Source: Flagellimonas zhangzhouensis (GTDB lineage: Bacteria; Bacteroidota; Bacteroidia; Flavobacteriales; Flavobacteriaceae). Taken from it: a DNA stretch of 64,000 nt. The DNA is taken from NCBI RefSeq assembly GCF_900102925.1, contig NZ_FNKI01000002.1:930001-994000 (forward strand), in the 5' to 3' direction. The notes below the pieces were generated by a model, which was given only the letters and a program-made list of their open reading frames with translations, did not search any database and was not told the DNA's origin. Below, piece by piece: positions 1 to 8,452 of this stretch; within the stretch, counting starts at the first letter, position 1; every line of letters starts with the position of its first letter. The position numbers were made by a program, and so were the translations under genes.

Positions 1-890
1 GATTTAGAGGAAATTTGAAGCAATTGTTTTTTGGTAAAGCCTTTTCGGATGCCAAAAAAATACCATGCCAATAGATTCGCTATGATCAAAGCGGAAAAGG
101 GATGGCCTATCAAACTAATTAAGTTTAAAATGGTGGGATTCACCGAAAAACCTCCTGAGGAAATAATAGTATTCAAAAGAATAAGTACAATTGGAAGTCC
201 GATGATGGCCAAAGTTTGCCCAATGGGTGGTAAAGCCTGAATTTCACCATCTTCAATTTCTTCTGGAGCGGCTACATCAATTTTATTGGCGATATATTTT
301 CCAAAAGCCAATCCTGCTATCAATGCAGTTGGGATTCCTGCAATAAACCCCATCAGAATTACCCAGCCTAGATCAACTCCGATAATATCAGCAACGGCAA
401 TAGGGCCAGGAGTGGGAGGAATAAAAGCATGGGTAATCGCCAGACCCGCCAAAAGTGGTATTCCGTAAAGTAATAATGATTTTCCTGTTTTACGTTGCAA
501 GGCATAGATCATAGGCACTAGAATGATAAAGGCCACATCAAAAAATACAGGAATGGCAATTAAAAAACCTGAAATGACCATGGCCAAAGGCGCTCTTTTT
601 AAACCGAATTTATTGATCATAAAGTCAGCAATGGTTTTGGCTCCACCAGAAGCTTCCAGAATTCCGCCAAAAATGGCTCCCAATCCAACTACGGTAGCGA
701 CAAAACCCAAGGTTCCACCCATTCCTTTTTGAACGGTGTCAATAATTTCCTTACCATCCAAACCCGCTACAAGTCCTGCTATAATACTACCAATAAGTAA
801 AGCGATAAACGCGTGGACCCTTAATTTTAAAATAAGAAATAAGAGCACGGCAATGCCCAATATTACGGCCGAGAACAGCTGTATTTCCAT
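1..890 (-). CDS. gntP: Gluconate:H+ symporter, GntP family (3' end outside window)
   Basis: This is an inner-membrane permease expected to import gluconate with protons. Translating the minus strand from the ATG at 888-890 gives an N-terminus starting MEIQLFSAVILGIAVLLFL, then hydrophobic segments and the stretch KGMGGTLGFVATVVGLGAIF, which is typical of GntP permeases. About 296 codons are present and the gene runs off the left edge, so the C-terminus is unseen; the family is usually about 440 residues. It starts 2 nt after the gluconokinase stop, so the two are co-transcribed and together take up and phosphorylate gluconate. Related substrates such as other sugar acids are possible. Confidence 0.88.
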   Translation of the reverse strand, partial: MEIQLFSAVILGIAVLLFLILKLRVHAFIALLIGSIIAGLVAGLDGKEIIDTVQKGMGGTLGFVATVVGLGAIFGGILEASGGAKTIADFMINKFGLKRAPLAMVISGFLIAIPVFFDVAFIILVPMIYALQRKTGKSLLLYGIPLLAGLAITHAFIPPTPGPIAVADIIGVDLGWVILMGFIAGIPTALIAGLAFGKYIANKIDVAAPEEIEDGEIQALPPIGQTLAIIGLPIVLILLNTIISSGGFSVNPTILNLISLIGHPFSALIIANLLAWYFFGIRKGFTKKQLLQISSK

Positions 891-892
891 GG

Positions 893-1384
893 TTATAGGT
901 GTTTAAGGACTTCAGATACGATTTTCTTCGGGGTTTGATCAATAGAGACGGTAATCTCTCTTGAGGGTGGTTCTAAAGTGTCAAATTGTGATTTTAATAA
1001 TTCAATGGGCATAAAATGTCCTTTTCGCTGTTCCAATCTTGATTTTATCAAATCAAAAGAGCCTTCGAGGTAAACAAAGGCAATACAATTGCCCATACCT
1101 GCACGTAGTAGGCTTCTGTAATTCTTTTTAAGTGCGGAACAAGCTATTACGGCGCCGCTTTCACGATGTTCAATGCAAAGTTGGTTAAGCGCGATTAACC
1201 AATCCTTTCTATCTTCATCATTCAGAGGGGAACCCGATTTCATTTTTTTAACGTTGGATTCAGGGTGAAAATCATCCCCATCAAAAAAAGGACGATTCAA
1301 TTTTTTTGACAATAACTGTCCAATGGCCGTTTTACCACAGCCACTAACACCCATGACCACAAGAACGGTCTTACTGTGCGGCAT
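893..1384 (-). CDS. gntK: Gluconokinase
   Basis: Small cytoplasmic P-loop kinase (163 aa, normal family length) that converts gluconate to 6-phosphogluconate. It has the Walker A motif GVSGCGKT at about residues 12-19, followed by the family motif FFDGDDFHPESNVKKM, and SALKKNYR about residues 85-92. The ATG overlaps the miaA stop by one base (TAATG), and gntP follows after 2 nt, so translation is probably coupled. Its place next to a GntP permease fixes the substrate prediction. No local regulator such as GntR is visible; expression probably depends on the upstream operon. Confidence 0.93.
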   Translation of the reverse strand: MPHSKTVLVVMGVSGCGKTAIGQLLSKKLNRPFFDGDDFHPESNVKKMKSGSPLNDEDRKDWLIALNQLCIEHRESGAVIACSALKKNYRSLLRAGMGNCIAFVYLEGSFDLIKSRLEQRKGHFMPIELLKSQFDTLEPPSREITVSIDQTPKKIVSEVLKHL

Positions 1385-2298
1385 TAAATTTTGTTTAGTC
1401 GGTCGTTAATTTTAGCAATGACTTGGTTCTTGTCTTCGTCAAAGTCCACCCAAAGGATATCTTCGTTTTTGCGTAACCAAGTCAACTGGCGTTTGGCAAA
1501 GCGTCGCGTATTCTTTTTAATCTCCGATACTGCGAATTCCAAAGTACATTGCCCGTCAAGATATTCAAAAAGTTCTTTGTAACCAACAGTTTGCAATGCA
1601 TTCAGTTGTTTGTGTGGGTGGAGTTTTTTTGCTTCATCCAGTAAACCCTGCTCCATCATTAGGTCCACACGTTTGTTGATGCGCTCATAAATAATTTCCC
1701 TGGGTGCATTAATGCCAACGTATAGAGATTTAAAAGGTCTTTGTAATTTTTCTTGGTTTAGGAAAGAGGAATATGGTTGATTTGAGGCAATGCAAACTTC
1801 CAATGCTCGAATCAATCTATGCGGGTTGTCCACATCAACTATTTTGAAATAATCAGGGTCGCGTTGCTGTAAGTCTTTCTGCAAGTTCTCCAACCCTTCT
1901 TGTTCCAGTTGTTTGTTAAGGGATTCCCTGATTTTTGGATCTACATCAGGGAATTTGTCGAGGCCATTGATAACGGCATCCACATACAGTCCACTGCCAC
2001 CAACCATCACTATAATTTTATGTTCTTTGAACAATTGTTCCAACAGATCTATGGTGTCTCGTTCAAAATCACCAACCGAATACGGCTCAAGAATGCTTTT
2101 ATGTTGAATAAAATGATGTTTGGCTTGTTGAAGCTCTTCTTTGGAAGGAACAGCCGTGCCAATTTCCATTTCTTTGAAGAATTGTCGAGAATCAGCGGAG
2201 ATTACCTCTGTTTGAAAATGCTGTGCCAAATGAATGCCCAAGGCGGTTTTTCCAATAGCTGTAGGTCCCACTACAGCCAAAACAACTGCATCACTCAT
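1384..2298 (-). CDS. miaA: tRNA dimethylallyltransferase
   Basis: MiaA transfers a dimethylallyl group to N6 of A37 in tRNAs that read UNN codons, the first step towards ms2i6A. The protein is 304 aa, as expected. It shows the P-loop GPTAIGKTALG at about residues 11-21, the DSRQFF segment that contacts DMAPP/tRNA, and the conserved GGSGLYVDA segment. The C-terminal KNTRRFAKRQLTWLR is diagnostic of the family. The start overlaps the end of the potassium-channel gene by 4 nt (ATGA) and its stop overlaps gntK, placing this housekeeping gene in the middle of a long minus-strand operon. Confidence 0.96.
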   Translation of the reverse strand: MSDAVVLAVVGPTAIGKTALGIHLAQHFQTEVISADSRQFFKEMEIGTAVPSKEELQQAKHHFIQHKSILEPYSVGDFERDTIDLLEQLFKEHKIIVMVGGSGLYVDAVINGLDKFPDVDPKIRESLNKQLEQEGLENLQKDLQQRDPDYFKIVDVDNPHRLIRALEVCIASNQPYSSFLNQEKLQRPFKSLYVGINAPREIIYERINKRVDLMMEQGLLDEAKKLHPHKQLNALQTVGYKELFEYLDGQCTLEFAVSEIKKNTRRFAKRQLTWLRKNEDILWVDFDEDKNQVIAKINDRLNKI

Positions 2299-3131
2299 AA
2301 TACGTGTCCACAGTTAAAACAATGGGTAGCATCGTCCCTATGGCCTTCAATGCCGCAATTAGGGCATGCTTGCGTATTGATGTGCACGTAATGGGTGTTC
2401 TCTTCATCTTCTTCTTCATGACTTTTTTTACTGCGAGCAAATTCGGCAGTTACTATCCCAGTTGGAACAGCTATAATCCCGTAACCCAAAATCATGATAA
2501 CTGTTGCTAAAAACTGCCCTAAATTGGATTGTGGAGCAATATCTCCGTATCCAACAGTGGTCAAGGTCACGATGGTCCAATAAATACTGCGTGGAATACT
2601 AGTAAAACCTGCGTCATCGCCCTCCACGATGTACATTAAAGTGCCCAAAATGACAGAAAGTATCAGAACTACATAGATGAAAACGGCAATTTTGGTCTTG
2701 CTTGCTTTTAAAGCAGATTGTAGTTGGGAAGCTTCACCGATAAATTTCACCAACTTTAAAATTCGGAATATTCGAAGCAATCGAAATGCCCTAACCGCCA
2801 ATAATACTTGAGAACCAGCCAATATATAGGATAGGTATAATGGAATTGTGGACAAGAAATCTATAATACCATAAAAGCTGAACACATACCGCAATGGTTT
2901 TTTTATACTCACCAGTCTTGCGATATATTCCAGCGTGAAGAAGATGGTGACAGCCCATTCCAAAGTCAATAAAATGCCGTGATAATGTTCATTAAAATCA
3001 TCAATACTTTCCAGCATCACCAAAATCACACTGAATATGATCAGGATAAAAAGAATGATATCGAACATTTTGCCAGCAGGAGTGTCCGCCTCATAAATAA
3101 CTTCATGAAGGGTGTTTTTCCATTTTGGCAT
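2295..3131 (-). CDS. Voltage-gated-type potassium channel with C-terminal zinc ribbon
   Basis: A six-transmembrane ion channel of the inner membrane. Hydrophobic helices begin near residue 22. An S4-like helix with regularly spaced arginines (RAFRLLRIFRILKL, about 114-127) is followed by the pore helix and the K+ selectivity filter TTVGYGD at about 191-197. After the last helix comes an acidic linker (EEEDEEN) and a four-cysteine zinc-ribbon tail, CPNCG and CFNCG, which is not part of the core channel fold. I chose the ATG at 3131; an in-frame TTG at 3149 would add six residues. It overlaps miaA by 4 nt. K+ selectivity follows from the filter; the voltage dependence and the role of the zinc ribbon are inferred. 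Confidence 0.9.
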   Translation of the reverse strand: MPKWKNTLHEVIYEADTPAGKMFDIILFILIIFSVILVMLESIDDFNEHYHGILLTLEWAVTIFFTLEYIARLVSIKKPLRYVFSFYGIIDFLSTIPLYLSYILAGSQVLLAVRAFRLLRIFRILKLVKFIGEASQLQSALKASKTKIAVFIYVVLILSVILGTLMYIVEGDDAGFTSIPRSIYWTIVTLTTVGYGDIAPQSNLGQFLATVIMILGYGIIAVPTGIVTAEFARSKKSHEEEDEENTHYVHINTQACPNCGIEGHRDDATHCFNCGHVL

Positions 3132-3152
3132 TGAATTGTTCGGCTTCAAAGT

Positions 3153-4478
3153 TTAGTTGGTTAGTGGAATACTTTTGAGTCGATTGTTTTTTCTCAAATA
3201 GGATTCAATAATGAATTTTGTGTTTTCATCGCCCTGCATCTGGGTCATTATTGATTCTAAGATATGAATATTATTGATTTGATGGTTGAGTTCCACAAAG
3301 CCAAAACCTTGTAGTTGACCATTTTTGATCAATAGAAAACTGCGTTCACCCGTTTCGCGACCTTGATCCAATAAGGCTATACTTTTACCTTCAATACTAT
3401 ATTTTTCAAAAGCTGCGTTCACTTTTTCGTTGCAATTGGTTGCAGGATTTTCATCTGAAATGCAAGATTCTTTTGTGTCTTTGGAACTGGGGCACAATTC
3501 AAATTCGGAGGTGATTTTATTTATAAAATTATGAGCTGATGAAGGGCTGCTGAATCCCATTTTATTTTCGGTGAGTTCTCTATCATTTTTAACTTTCAAA
3601 ACAATATGAGCACTGCCATTCAAGCTAAAATCAATGGTGTGTGAGAATAGTTTTTTCTTGAGAGCATGGTTGAACTTTGGCCTGTTCTTCTTTTGTTCTT
3701 GGTATTCCTTTAAAATAGCCAATAATTCGCTTCCTGTGTTTTCGTAAGTGACCCTTTTTGTTGTTTTTTGAAGTTTTCTGGCCTGATTCCCCACATTGGT
3801 AAAATGTTGGTTCACCCTTTTTTGGATATTCTTTGATTTACCAATGAAAATAATTTCCCCATCCTTGTCGTGCATATAATACACACCAGTAGAGGTTGGA
3901 AGACCCGTAACCATATCCAGTTGGGTTGGGGATAGTTCTCCATGTGTCTCCTCCCGAATCACTTCGGTGATAATTGTCTTGTCGGAATCTTTATTCAAAA
4001 GCAGTTTAAACAACTTTAAAGTTGCCAAAGCGTCTCCATTGGCTCTGTGTCTATCGCTCATTGGAATGCCCAAGGACCTGGCCAATTTTCCAAGGCTATG
4101 CGATTCCGCATCGGGAATCAATTGTTTGGATAAATCTACGGTACAAAGGGTTTTACGTTGAAAATCGTATCCCAATCGCCTGAATTCGGTTCGTAAAATT
4201 CGGTAATCAAATTGGGCATTGTGAGCAACCAAAACCGTTCCCTCAGTAATTTCCACGATACGTTTGGCCACCTCATGAAATTTAGGAGCAGAACGCAGCA
4301 TTTTATTGTTGATACCTGTGAGTTTGGCCACGAAAGGTTGAATTTCCCGTTCGGGATTGATCAGGCAAATAAACTGATCTACTACTTGGTGGCCATCAAA
4401 TTTATGGATGGCTATTTCGGTAATGCCTTCCTCATTGTATTTTCCTCCCGTGCTTTCAATGTCAAGTATCGCGTACAT
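3153..4478 (-). CDS. DnaQ-type 3'-5' exonuclease fused to GIY-YIG nuclease domain
   Basis: The protein is 441 aa. The N-terminal domain (about 1-165) is a DEDDh exonuclease as in DNA polymerase III epsilon: DIEST (ExoI), HNAQFDYRILRTEF (ExoII) and HRANGDALATLKL (ExoIII). The region about 195-275 is a UvrC/Cho-like GIY-YIG domain (GVYYMHDKDGEIIFIGKSKN, with the first motif as GVY and the second as FIG). The rest (about 280-441) is a UvrC-like tail without a recognisable motif. This architecture is known in bacteria and is usually annotated as an exonuclease-GIY-YIG fusion. A DNA-repair role is inferred. It is separated from yggS by 13 nt and from the channel gene by 21 nt. Confidence 0.88.
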   Translation of the reverse strand: MYAILDIESTGGKYNEEGITEIAIHKFDGHQVVDQFICLINPEREIQPFVAKLTGINNKMLRSAPKFHEVAKRIVEITEGTVLVAHNAQFDYRILRTEFRRLGYDFQRKTLCTVDLSKQLIPDAESHSLGKLARSLGIPMSDRHRANGDALATLKLFKLLLNKDSDKTIITEVIREETHGELSPTQLDMVTGLPTSTGVYYMHDKDGEIIFIGKSKNIQKRVNQHFTNVGNQARKLQKTTKRVTYENTGSELLAILKEYQEQKKNRPKFNHALKKKLFSHTIDFSLNGSAHIVLKVKNDRELTENKMGFSSPSSAHNFINKITSEFELCPSSKDTKESCISDENPATNCNEKVNAAFEKYSIEGKSIALLDQGRETGERSFLLIKNGQLQGFGFVELNHQINNIHILESIMTQMQGDENTKFIIESYLRKNNRLKSIPLTN

Positions 4479-4491
4479 GGAAAATTACTGG

Positions 4492-5151
4492 TTATGAATA
4501 GTTTCTAGCTCCAAATATACTACTTCCAATACGCACCATGGTACTGCCTTCCTCAATGGCAATGTTGTAATCGCCACTCATGCCCATGGATAGAATAGAA
4601 ATTTCAGGTAATTCACTCTTTAGAGAATCAAAAATAGATTTTAATTGGGCGAATTCTTTATGAATTTGGGTTTCGTTGTCGGTAAATGTTGCCATGCCCA
4701 TTAACCCAACAATTTTAATGTTTTCCATGGCTTTGAATTCATCTGAATGGATAAGTTCGTTCAGTTCAGATTGGTCCAGACCAAACTTGGTGTCTTCCTC
4801 TGCGATATGCATTTGAAGTAGGCATGAAATCACCCGATTGTGCTTTTGGGCCTGTTTATCTATTTCCTTGAGGAGTTTTAAACTGTCAACTCCATGAATC
4901 AAGGACACAAATTCGGCCATGTATTTGACCTTGTTACGCTGTAAATGGCCTATCATATGCCATTCGATGTCTTTAGGCAACACTTCCCATTTGGCAACCA
5001 TTTCTTGCACCTTATTTTCGCCAAAAACGCGCTGCCCTGCTTCGTAGGCTTCCAAAATAGCCTCATTGGGCTTGGTTTTGGACACAGCGACCAAAGTCAC
5101 TCCGTCGGGGAGTTCGGATTTTATTTCAAGAAGATTTTCTTTTATCGACAT
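4492..5151 (-). CDS. YggS family PLP homeostasis protein
   Basis: A single-domain, fold-type III PLP-binding protein of 219 aa with no known catalytic activity; the family (YggS/PROSC/YlmE) maintains pyridoxal-phosphate and amino-acid homeostasis. The N-terminal segment LVAVSKTKPNEAILEAYEAG contains the PLP lysine (SKTK). FGENKVQEM and WHMIGHLQRNK follow, then the C-terminal LSMGMSGDYNIAIEEGSTMV that binds phosphate. The ATG at 5149-5151 is 3 nt after the DUF1015 gene stop. The DUF1015-yggS arrangement recurs in Bacteroidota from general knowledge; the functional link is not established. Confidence 0.95.
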   Translation of the reverse strand: MSIKENLLEIKSELPDGVTLVAVSKTKPNEAILEAYEAGQRVFGENKVQEMVAKWEVLPKDIEWHMIGHLQRNKVKYMAEFVSLIHGVDSLKLLKEIDKQAQKHNRVISCLLQMHIAEEDTKFGLDQSELNELIHSDEFKAMENIKIVGLMGMATFTDNETQIHKEFAQLKSIFDSLKSELPEISILSMGMSGDYNIAIEEGSTMVRIGSSIFGARNYS

Positions 5152-5154
5152 AGG

Positions 5155-6390
5155 TTACAATTCATAAATAGCCAAGCCACTACGTAGCTTAGGTTCAATA
5201 TACGTGCTTTTTGGGGGCATTACCAAACCAGCATCAGCAATCGCTTTAATTTCCTCAACGGTGGTTGGAACCAAACTAAAACCCACTTCAAATTTACCTT
5301 TATCCACATCCTCCTTCATTTTAATGAGGTTGTGCTTGCCGTAGCCGTATGAAATTCGTTTGTCGTTTCGTAAATCTTTAATACCCAATATCGGCTCCAA
5401 AATGGTCTTGAACAGAATTTGTGTATCCAATTCACTTAAGGCATCGGTAAATTGGTAGTTGGTTTTCCGAAGATGCAATTTGTAAAACTCATCTTTCAGG
5501 TACATACAAAACTCATGCTTTTTGGTGGGCCTGCACAAACCACTGGTTTCTTTCTCGATCATGAAGTATTCGTCCAATTGGATCAAGAACTCCTTTTTCG
5601 AAAATCCATTTAAATCTTTCACCATTCGGTTGAACTCGTAGATTCGCATTTGAGATTCAGGAATGAGGTAGGCCATAAAATAATTATAGGGCTCCTGTCC
5701 ATTATGAGAGGAGTTTTCTTTTTCCAAATGTTTGGCCAAAAGGTCGGAAGAAGCACTTCTGTGGTGCCCATCCGCAATATAAAGCGCATCCATTTGAGCA
5801 AAGGCCTTTTCTAATTTTTCAATGCCTTCAGGATAGGATATTTTCCAAAGCTTATGATTAACGCGGTCTACTGTAGTGAAATCGTACTCTGGAACCCGTT
5901 TGATTTTTCGCTGGAAAATGGCATTCACTTCGTCATTGTCCGCATAGGTCATCAAAACAGGTTCCGCATTAAAACCTACGGTATCCAAATAATCGGCAAA
6001 TAGCTCTTCGCGCTCCTGCAGGGTATCCTCGTGTTTTTTTATCACATCGTTTCGGTAATCCTCCACACTGCACGCACAAAAAAATCCAAGGCTTTTAAAG
6101 TCTTCTTTTACGATTTGATAGAGATAGAAACTTGGCGCATCATCTTTTTGAAAGATGTTCTCCTCCAGAAATTCCAAATAACGATTTCGCACCAAATGAA
6201 AACGTTCTTGACCCGTAATATGCTTTTCGAACTTAAATCCTGGGTTGATAATGTGCAAAAATGAAAATGGATTGTACTTCAAAACCGCTTGAAGCTCATC
6301 TTTGGAATACTCTTCGTAGGACCTTGAGGCTACATAAAAAGCTTTGTCCTTTGTGGGGCGAATGGCCTTAAAAGGTTTTACTGTTGCCAT
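5155..6390 (-). CDS. DUF1015 family protein
   Basis: A 411-aa cytoplasmic protein of the DUF1015 family, whose biochemical function is unknown. The N-terminus MATVKPFKAIRPTKDKAFYV matches the typical start (KPFKAIRP). Characteristic internal pieces are YADNDEVNAIF and LYIADGHHRSASS, the latter being the most conserved family motif. No signal peptide or membrane segment is seen. It lies 6 nt after the 3-hydroxyacyl-CoA dehydrogenase gene and 3 nt before yggS, in the same operon. In other Bacteroidota this family often sits near serine-biosynthesis genes, but none is adjacent here. Confidence 0.92.
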   Translation of the reverse strand: MATVKPFKAIRPTKDKAFYVASRSYEEYSKDELQAVLKYNPFSFLHIINPGFKFEKHITGQERFHLVRNRYLEFLEENIFQKDDAPSFYLYQIVKEDFKSLGFFCACSVEDYRNDVIKKHEDTLQEREELFADYLDTVGFNAEPVLMTYADNDEVNAIFQRKIKRVPEYDFTTVDRVNHKLWKISYPEGIEKLEKAFAQMDALYIADGHHRSASSDLLAKHLEKENSSHNGQEPYNYFMAYLIPESQMRIYEFNRMVKDLNGFSKKEFLIQLDEYFMIEKETSGLCRPTKKHEFCMYLKDEFYKLHLRKTNYQFTDALSELDTQILFKTILEPILGIKDLRNDKRISYGYGKHNLIKMKEDVDKGKFEVGFSLVPTTVEEIKAIADAGLVMPPKSTYIEPKLRSGLAIYEL

Positions 6391-6396
6391 GAGGTC

Positions 6397-7284
6397 TTAA
6401 TTGAATTGGGATGAAACCTTTTCCGCTTTTCTGGATTCGGAGTAATCGTAGAAGCCCTCACCAGATTTTACGCCCAATTTTCCTGCCATTACCATATTTA
6501 CAAGTAGGGGGCAAGGGGCATATTTTGGGTTTTTAAAGCCATCATACATCACATTGAGGATGGAAAGGCAAACGTCCAAACCAATAAAATCGGCCAATAG
6601 CAACGGACCCATGGGATGTGCCATACCCAATTTCATAACGGTATCAATTTCGTTTACGCCAGCAACGCCATTGAATAAGGTTTCTATGGCCTCGTTGATC
6701 ATGGGCATTAAGATTCTGTTCGCAACAAAACCAGGGTAATCGTTCACCTCTGTCGGCGTTTTTCCCAATTGCTTGGAAAGCTCCATAATAGTGGTCGTAA
6801 CTTCGTCCGAGGTGCTGTATCCGCGTATGATTTCAACCAATTTCATGATTGGAACGGGATTCATAAAGTGCATGCCAATCACTTTTTCGGGTCGATTGGT
6901 GGCCGCAGCGATTTGGGTGATCGAAATAGAGGAAGTGTTGGTGGCCAAAACTGTTTCTGCTGTGCAGACAGCATCCAAATCTTTGAAGATTTGTAGTTTG
7001 ATGTCCAAGTTTTCGGTGGCAGCTTCCACCACTAAATCCACATCGGCAACACCTTTGGCCATTTCGGTATAGGTTGAAATATTGCTAAGTGTTGCTGTTT
7101 TTTTTGCCTCATCTATCACCTCTTTGGACAACATTCTGTCCAAATTTTTGGTGATGGTGGCCACTCCCTTATCTAAAGAAGCTTGGGAAATATCGATTAG
7201 GTTAACGTTGAATCCATTTTGTGCAAAAACGTGAGCAATACCATTGCCCATGGTTCCAGCACCGATTACGGCTATGTTTTTCAT
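6397..7284 (-). CDS. 3-hydroxybutyryl-CoA dehydrogenase family protein
   Basis: NAD-dependent 3-hydroxyacyl-CoA dehydrogenase (295 aa) of the short stand-alone type. The Rossmann dinucleotide motif is VIGAGTMGNGIAHVFAQNG at about residues 5-23. The catalytic His region is IGMHFMNPVPIMKLVEIIRG, and the C-terminal helical domain holds NDYPGFVANRILMPMINEA. It probably oxidises 3-hydroxyacyl-CoA or reduces acetoacetyl-CoA; the direction cannot be told from sequence. It is followed closely by the DUF1015 gene. The 94-nt gap to the upstream Gfo/Idh gene holds a dispersed repeat, so this gene may have its own promoter. Confidence 0.93.
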   Translation of the reverse strand: MKNIAVIGAGTMGNGIAHVFAQNGFNVNLIDISQASLDKGVATITKNLDRMLSKEVIDEAKKTATLSNISTYTEMAKGVADVDLVVEAATENLDIKLQIFKDLDAVCTAETVLATNTSSISITQIAAATNRPEKVIGMHFMNPVPIMKLVEIIRGYSTSDEVTTTIMELSKQLGKTPTEVNDYPGFVANRILMPMINEAIETLFNGVAGVNEIDTVMKLGMAHPMGPLLLADFIGLDVCLSILNVMYDGFKNPKYAPCPLLVNMVMAGKLGVKSGEGFYDYSESRKAEKVSSQFN

Positions 7285-7317
7285 AGTATGTTGAATTTTG
7301 TCGTTCTTGACTGTTCT

Positions 7318-7365
7318 TTCGACTTCCTTCGACTCCGCTCAGGAAACATCTCAGGATGACAGTTC
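7318..7365. repeat. Dispersed intergenic repeat, copy A
   Basis: The gap between the Gfo/Idh and 3-hydroxyacyl-CoA dehydrogenase genes carries TTCGACTCCGCTCAGGAA flanked by CTTCC, then CATCTCAGGATGACA. A 23-base stretch at 7323-7345 is identical to 16965-16987 near ytxJ. Its ends form a short inverted repeat (TTCCT/AGGAA). Related sequences lie at 12454-12478 and 12588-12617. It behaves like a small non-coding interspersed element; its mobility mechanism is unknown. Confidence 0.75.
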
Positions 7366-7378
7366 AAACTGACAATAC

Positions 7379-8344
7379 TTATTTTTTAAACGATTCGATG
7401 ATCTGAAGCGCTACCCTTAATGCCTTGGTGCCTTGCTCCAAGGTTACAACTGGAGTGGTGTCATTATTAATGGCATCCGCAAAAGTCTCCAATTCATCCA
7501 AAATGGCATTGTTGATCTCTATTTCGGGGTTTTCAAAATAAATCTGTTTTTTCTCCCCATCAGCATTCTGTAAAATCATGTCAAAATCGCCAGGTTGTTC
7601 TGGAGCGTCTTTCATTTTGACCACTTCCACTTTTTTCTCCAAAAAGTCTACTGAAATGTAGGCGTCACGTTGAAAAAAGCGGGATTTCCGCATGTTTTTC
7701 AAAGAAATACGGCTCGAAGTCAGGTTGGCGACACATCCATTTTCAAATTCAATCCTTGCATTTGCAATATCGGGTGAGCTACTGATCACGGAAACACCAC
7801 TGGCATTGATTTGCTTTACTTCGGATGGAACCACACTCAAAATAGCATCAATATCATGAATCATAAGGTCCAAAACCACAGGTACATCCGTTCCTCGTGG
7901 ATTGAATTCAGCTAAACGGTGGGTTTCAATGAACATAGGGTTCTCAATCTTGTGCTTTACCGCCAAAAAGGCTGGATTAAAGCGCTCTACATGCCCTACT
8001 TGTCCTTTAACTTTATGTTTTTGGGTTAGCTCAAGCAATTGCTCTGCTTCGTCCAAGGTATTGGTGATGGGTTTTTCTATAAAAATGTGTTTTCCCTTTT
8101 CAATGGCTTTTTTGGCGCAATCAAAATGGGAAAGGGTAGGAGTAACGATATCAACCACATCCACAGCGTCAATCAACGCATTTAGATTTTCAAAATAGGT
8201 GTAACCGAATTCTGCTGCCGCTTTTTTGGCATTGATTTCGTCTGGATCGTAAAACCCAACTAGTTCGTATTTGTCCGATTGATTTAAGAGCCTAAGGTGA
8301 ATTTTACCTAAATGTCCAGCACCAAGGACACCAACTTTTAGCAT
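7379..8344 (-). CDS. Gfo/Idh/MocA family oxidoreductase
   Basis: A 321-aa NAD(P)-dependent dehydrogenase. The N-terminal Rossmann fold begins KVGVLGAGHLGKIHLRLL (residues 3-20). The core motif EKPITNTLDEAEQLL contains the conserved Lys of the EKP motif, followed by VGHVERFNPAF and DLMIHDIDAIL. The substrate cannot be read from sequence; sugar or inositol derivatives are typical. The minus-strand box TATTTTTG at 8359-8366, 14 nt before the ATG, matches the Bacteroidota -7 consensus, although the -33 element is weak. It could start the long operon that runs to gntP. Confidence 0.9.
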   Translation of the reverse strand: MLKVGVLGAGHLGKIHLRLLNQSDKYELVGFYDPDEINAKKAAAEFGYTYFENLNALIDAVDVVDIVTPTLSHFDCAKKAIEKGKHIFIEKPITNTLDEAEQLLELTQKHKVKGQVGHVERFNPAFLAVKHKIENPMFIETHRLAEFNPRGTDVPVVLDLMIHDIDAILSVVPSEVKQINASGVSVISSSPDIANARIEFENGCVANLTSSRISLKNMRKSRFFQRDAYISVDFLEKKVEVVKMKDAPEQPGDFDMILQNADGEKKQIYFENPEIEINNAILDELETFADAINNDTTPVVTLEQGTKALRVALQIIESFKK

Positions 8345-8452
8345 ATTCTAGTTTTTTTCAAAAATACGGATATGATGGCACTCCTCCATAAAAAATAGGT
8401 TTGAAGTGGCTGTAAATTTTTACGGAACTTTTTAACTTCGTAGCCCAGACCA

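Noticed and set aside
31..732. Plus-strand ORFs rich in Pro/Ile at the left edge
   Set aside because: They are antisense shadows of the gntP permease on the minus strand, which has clear GntP motifs and runs off the window.
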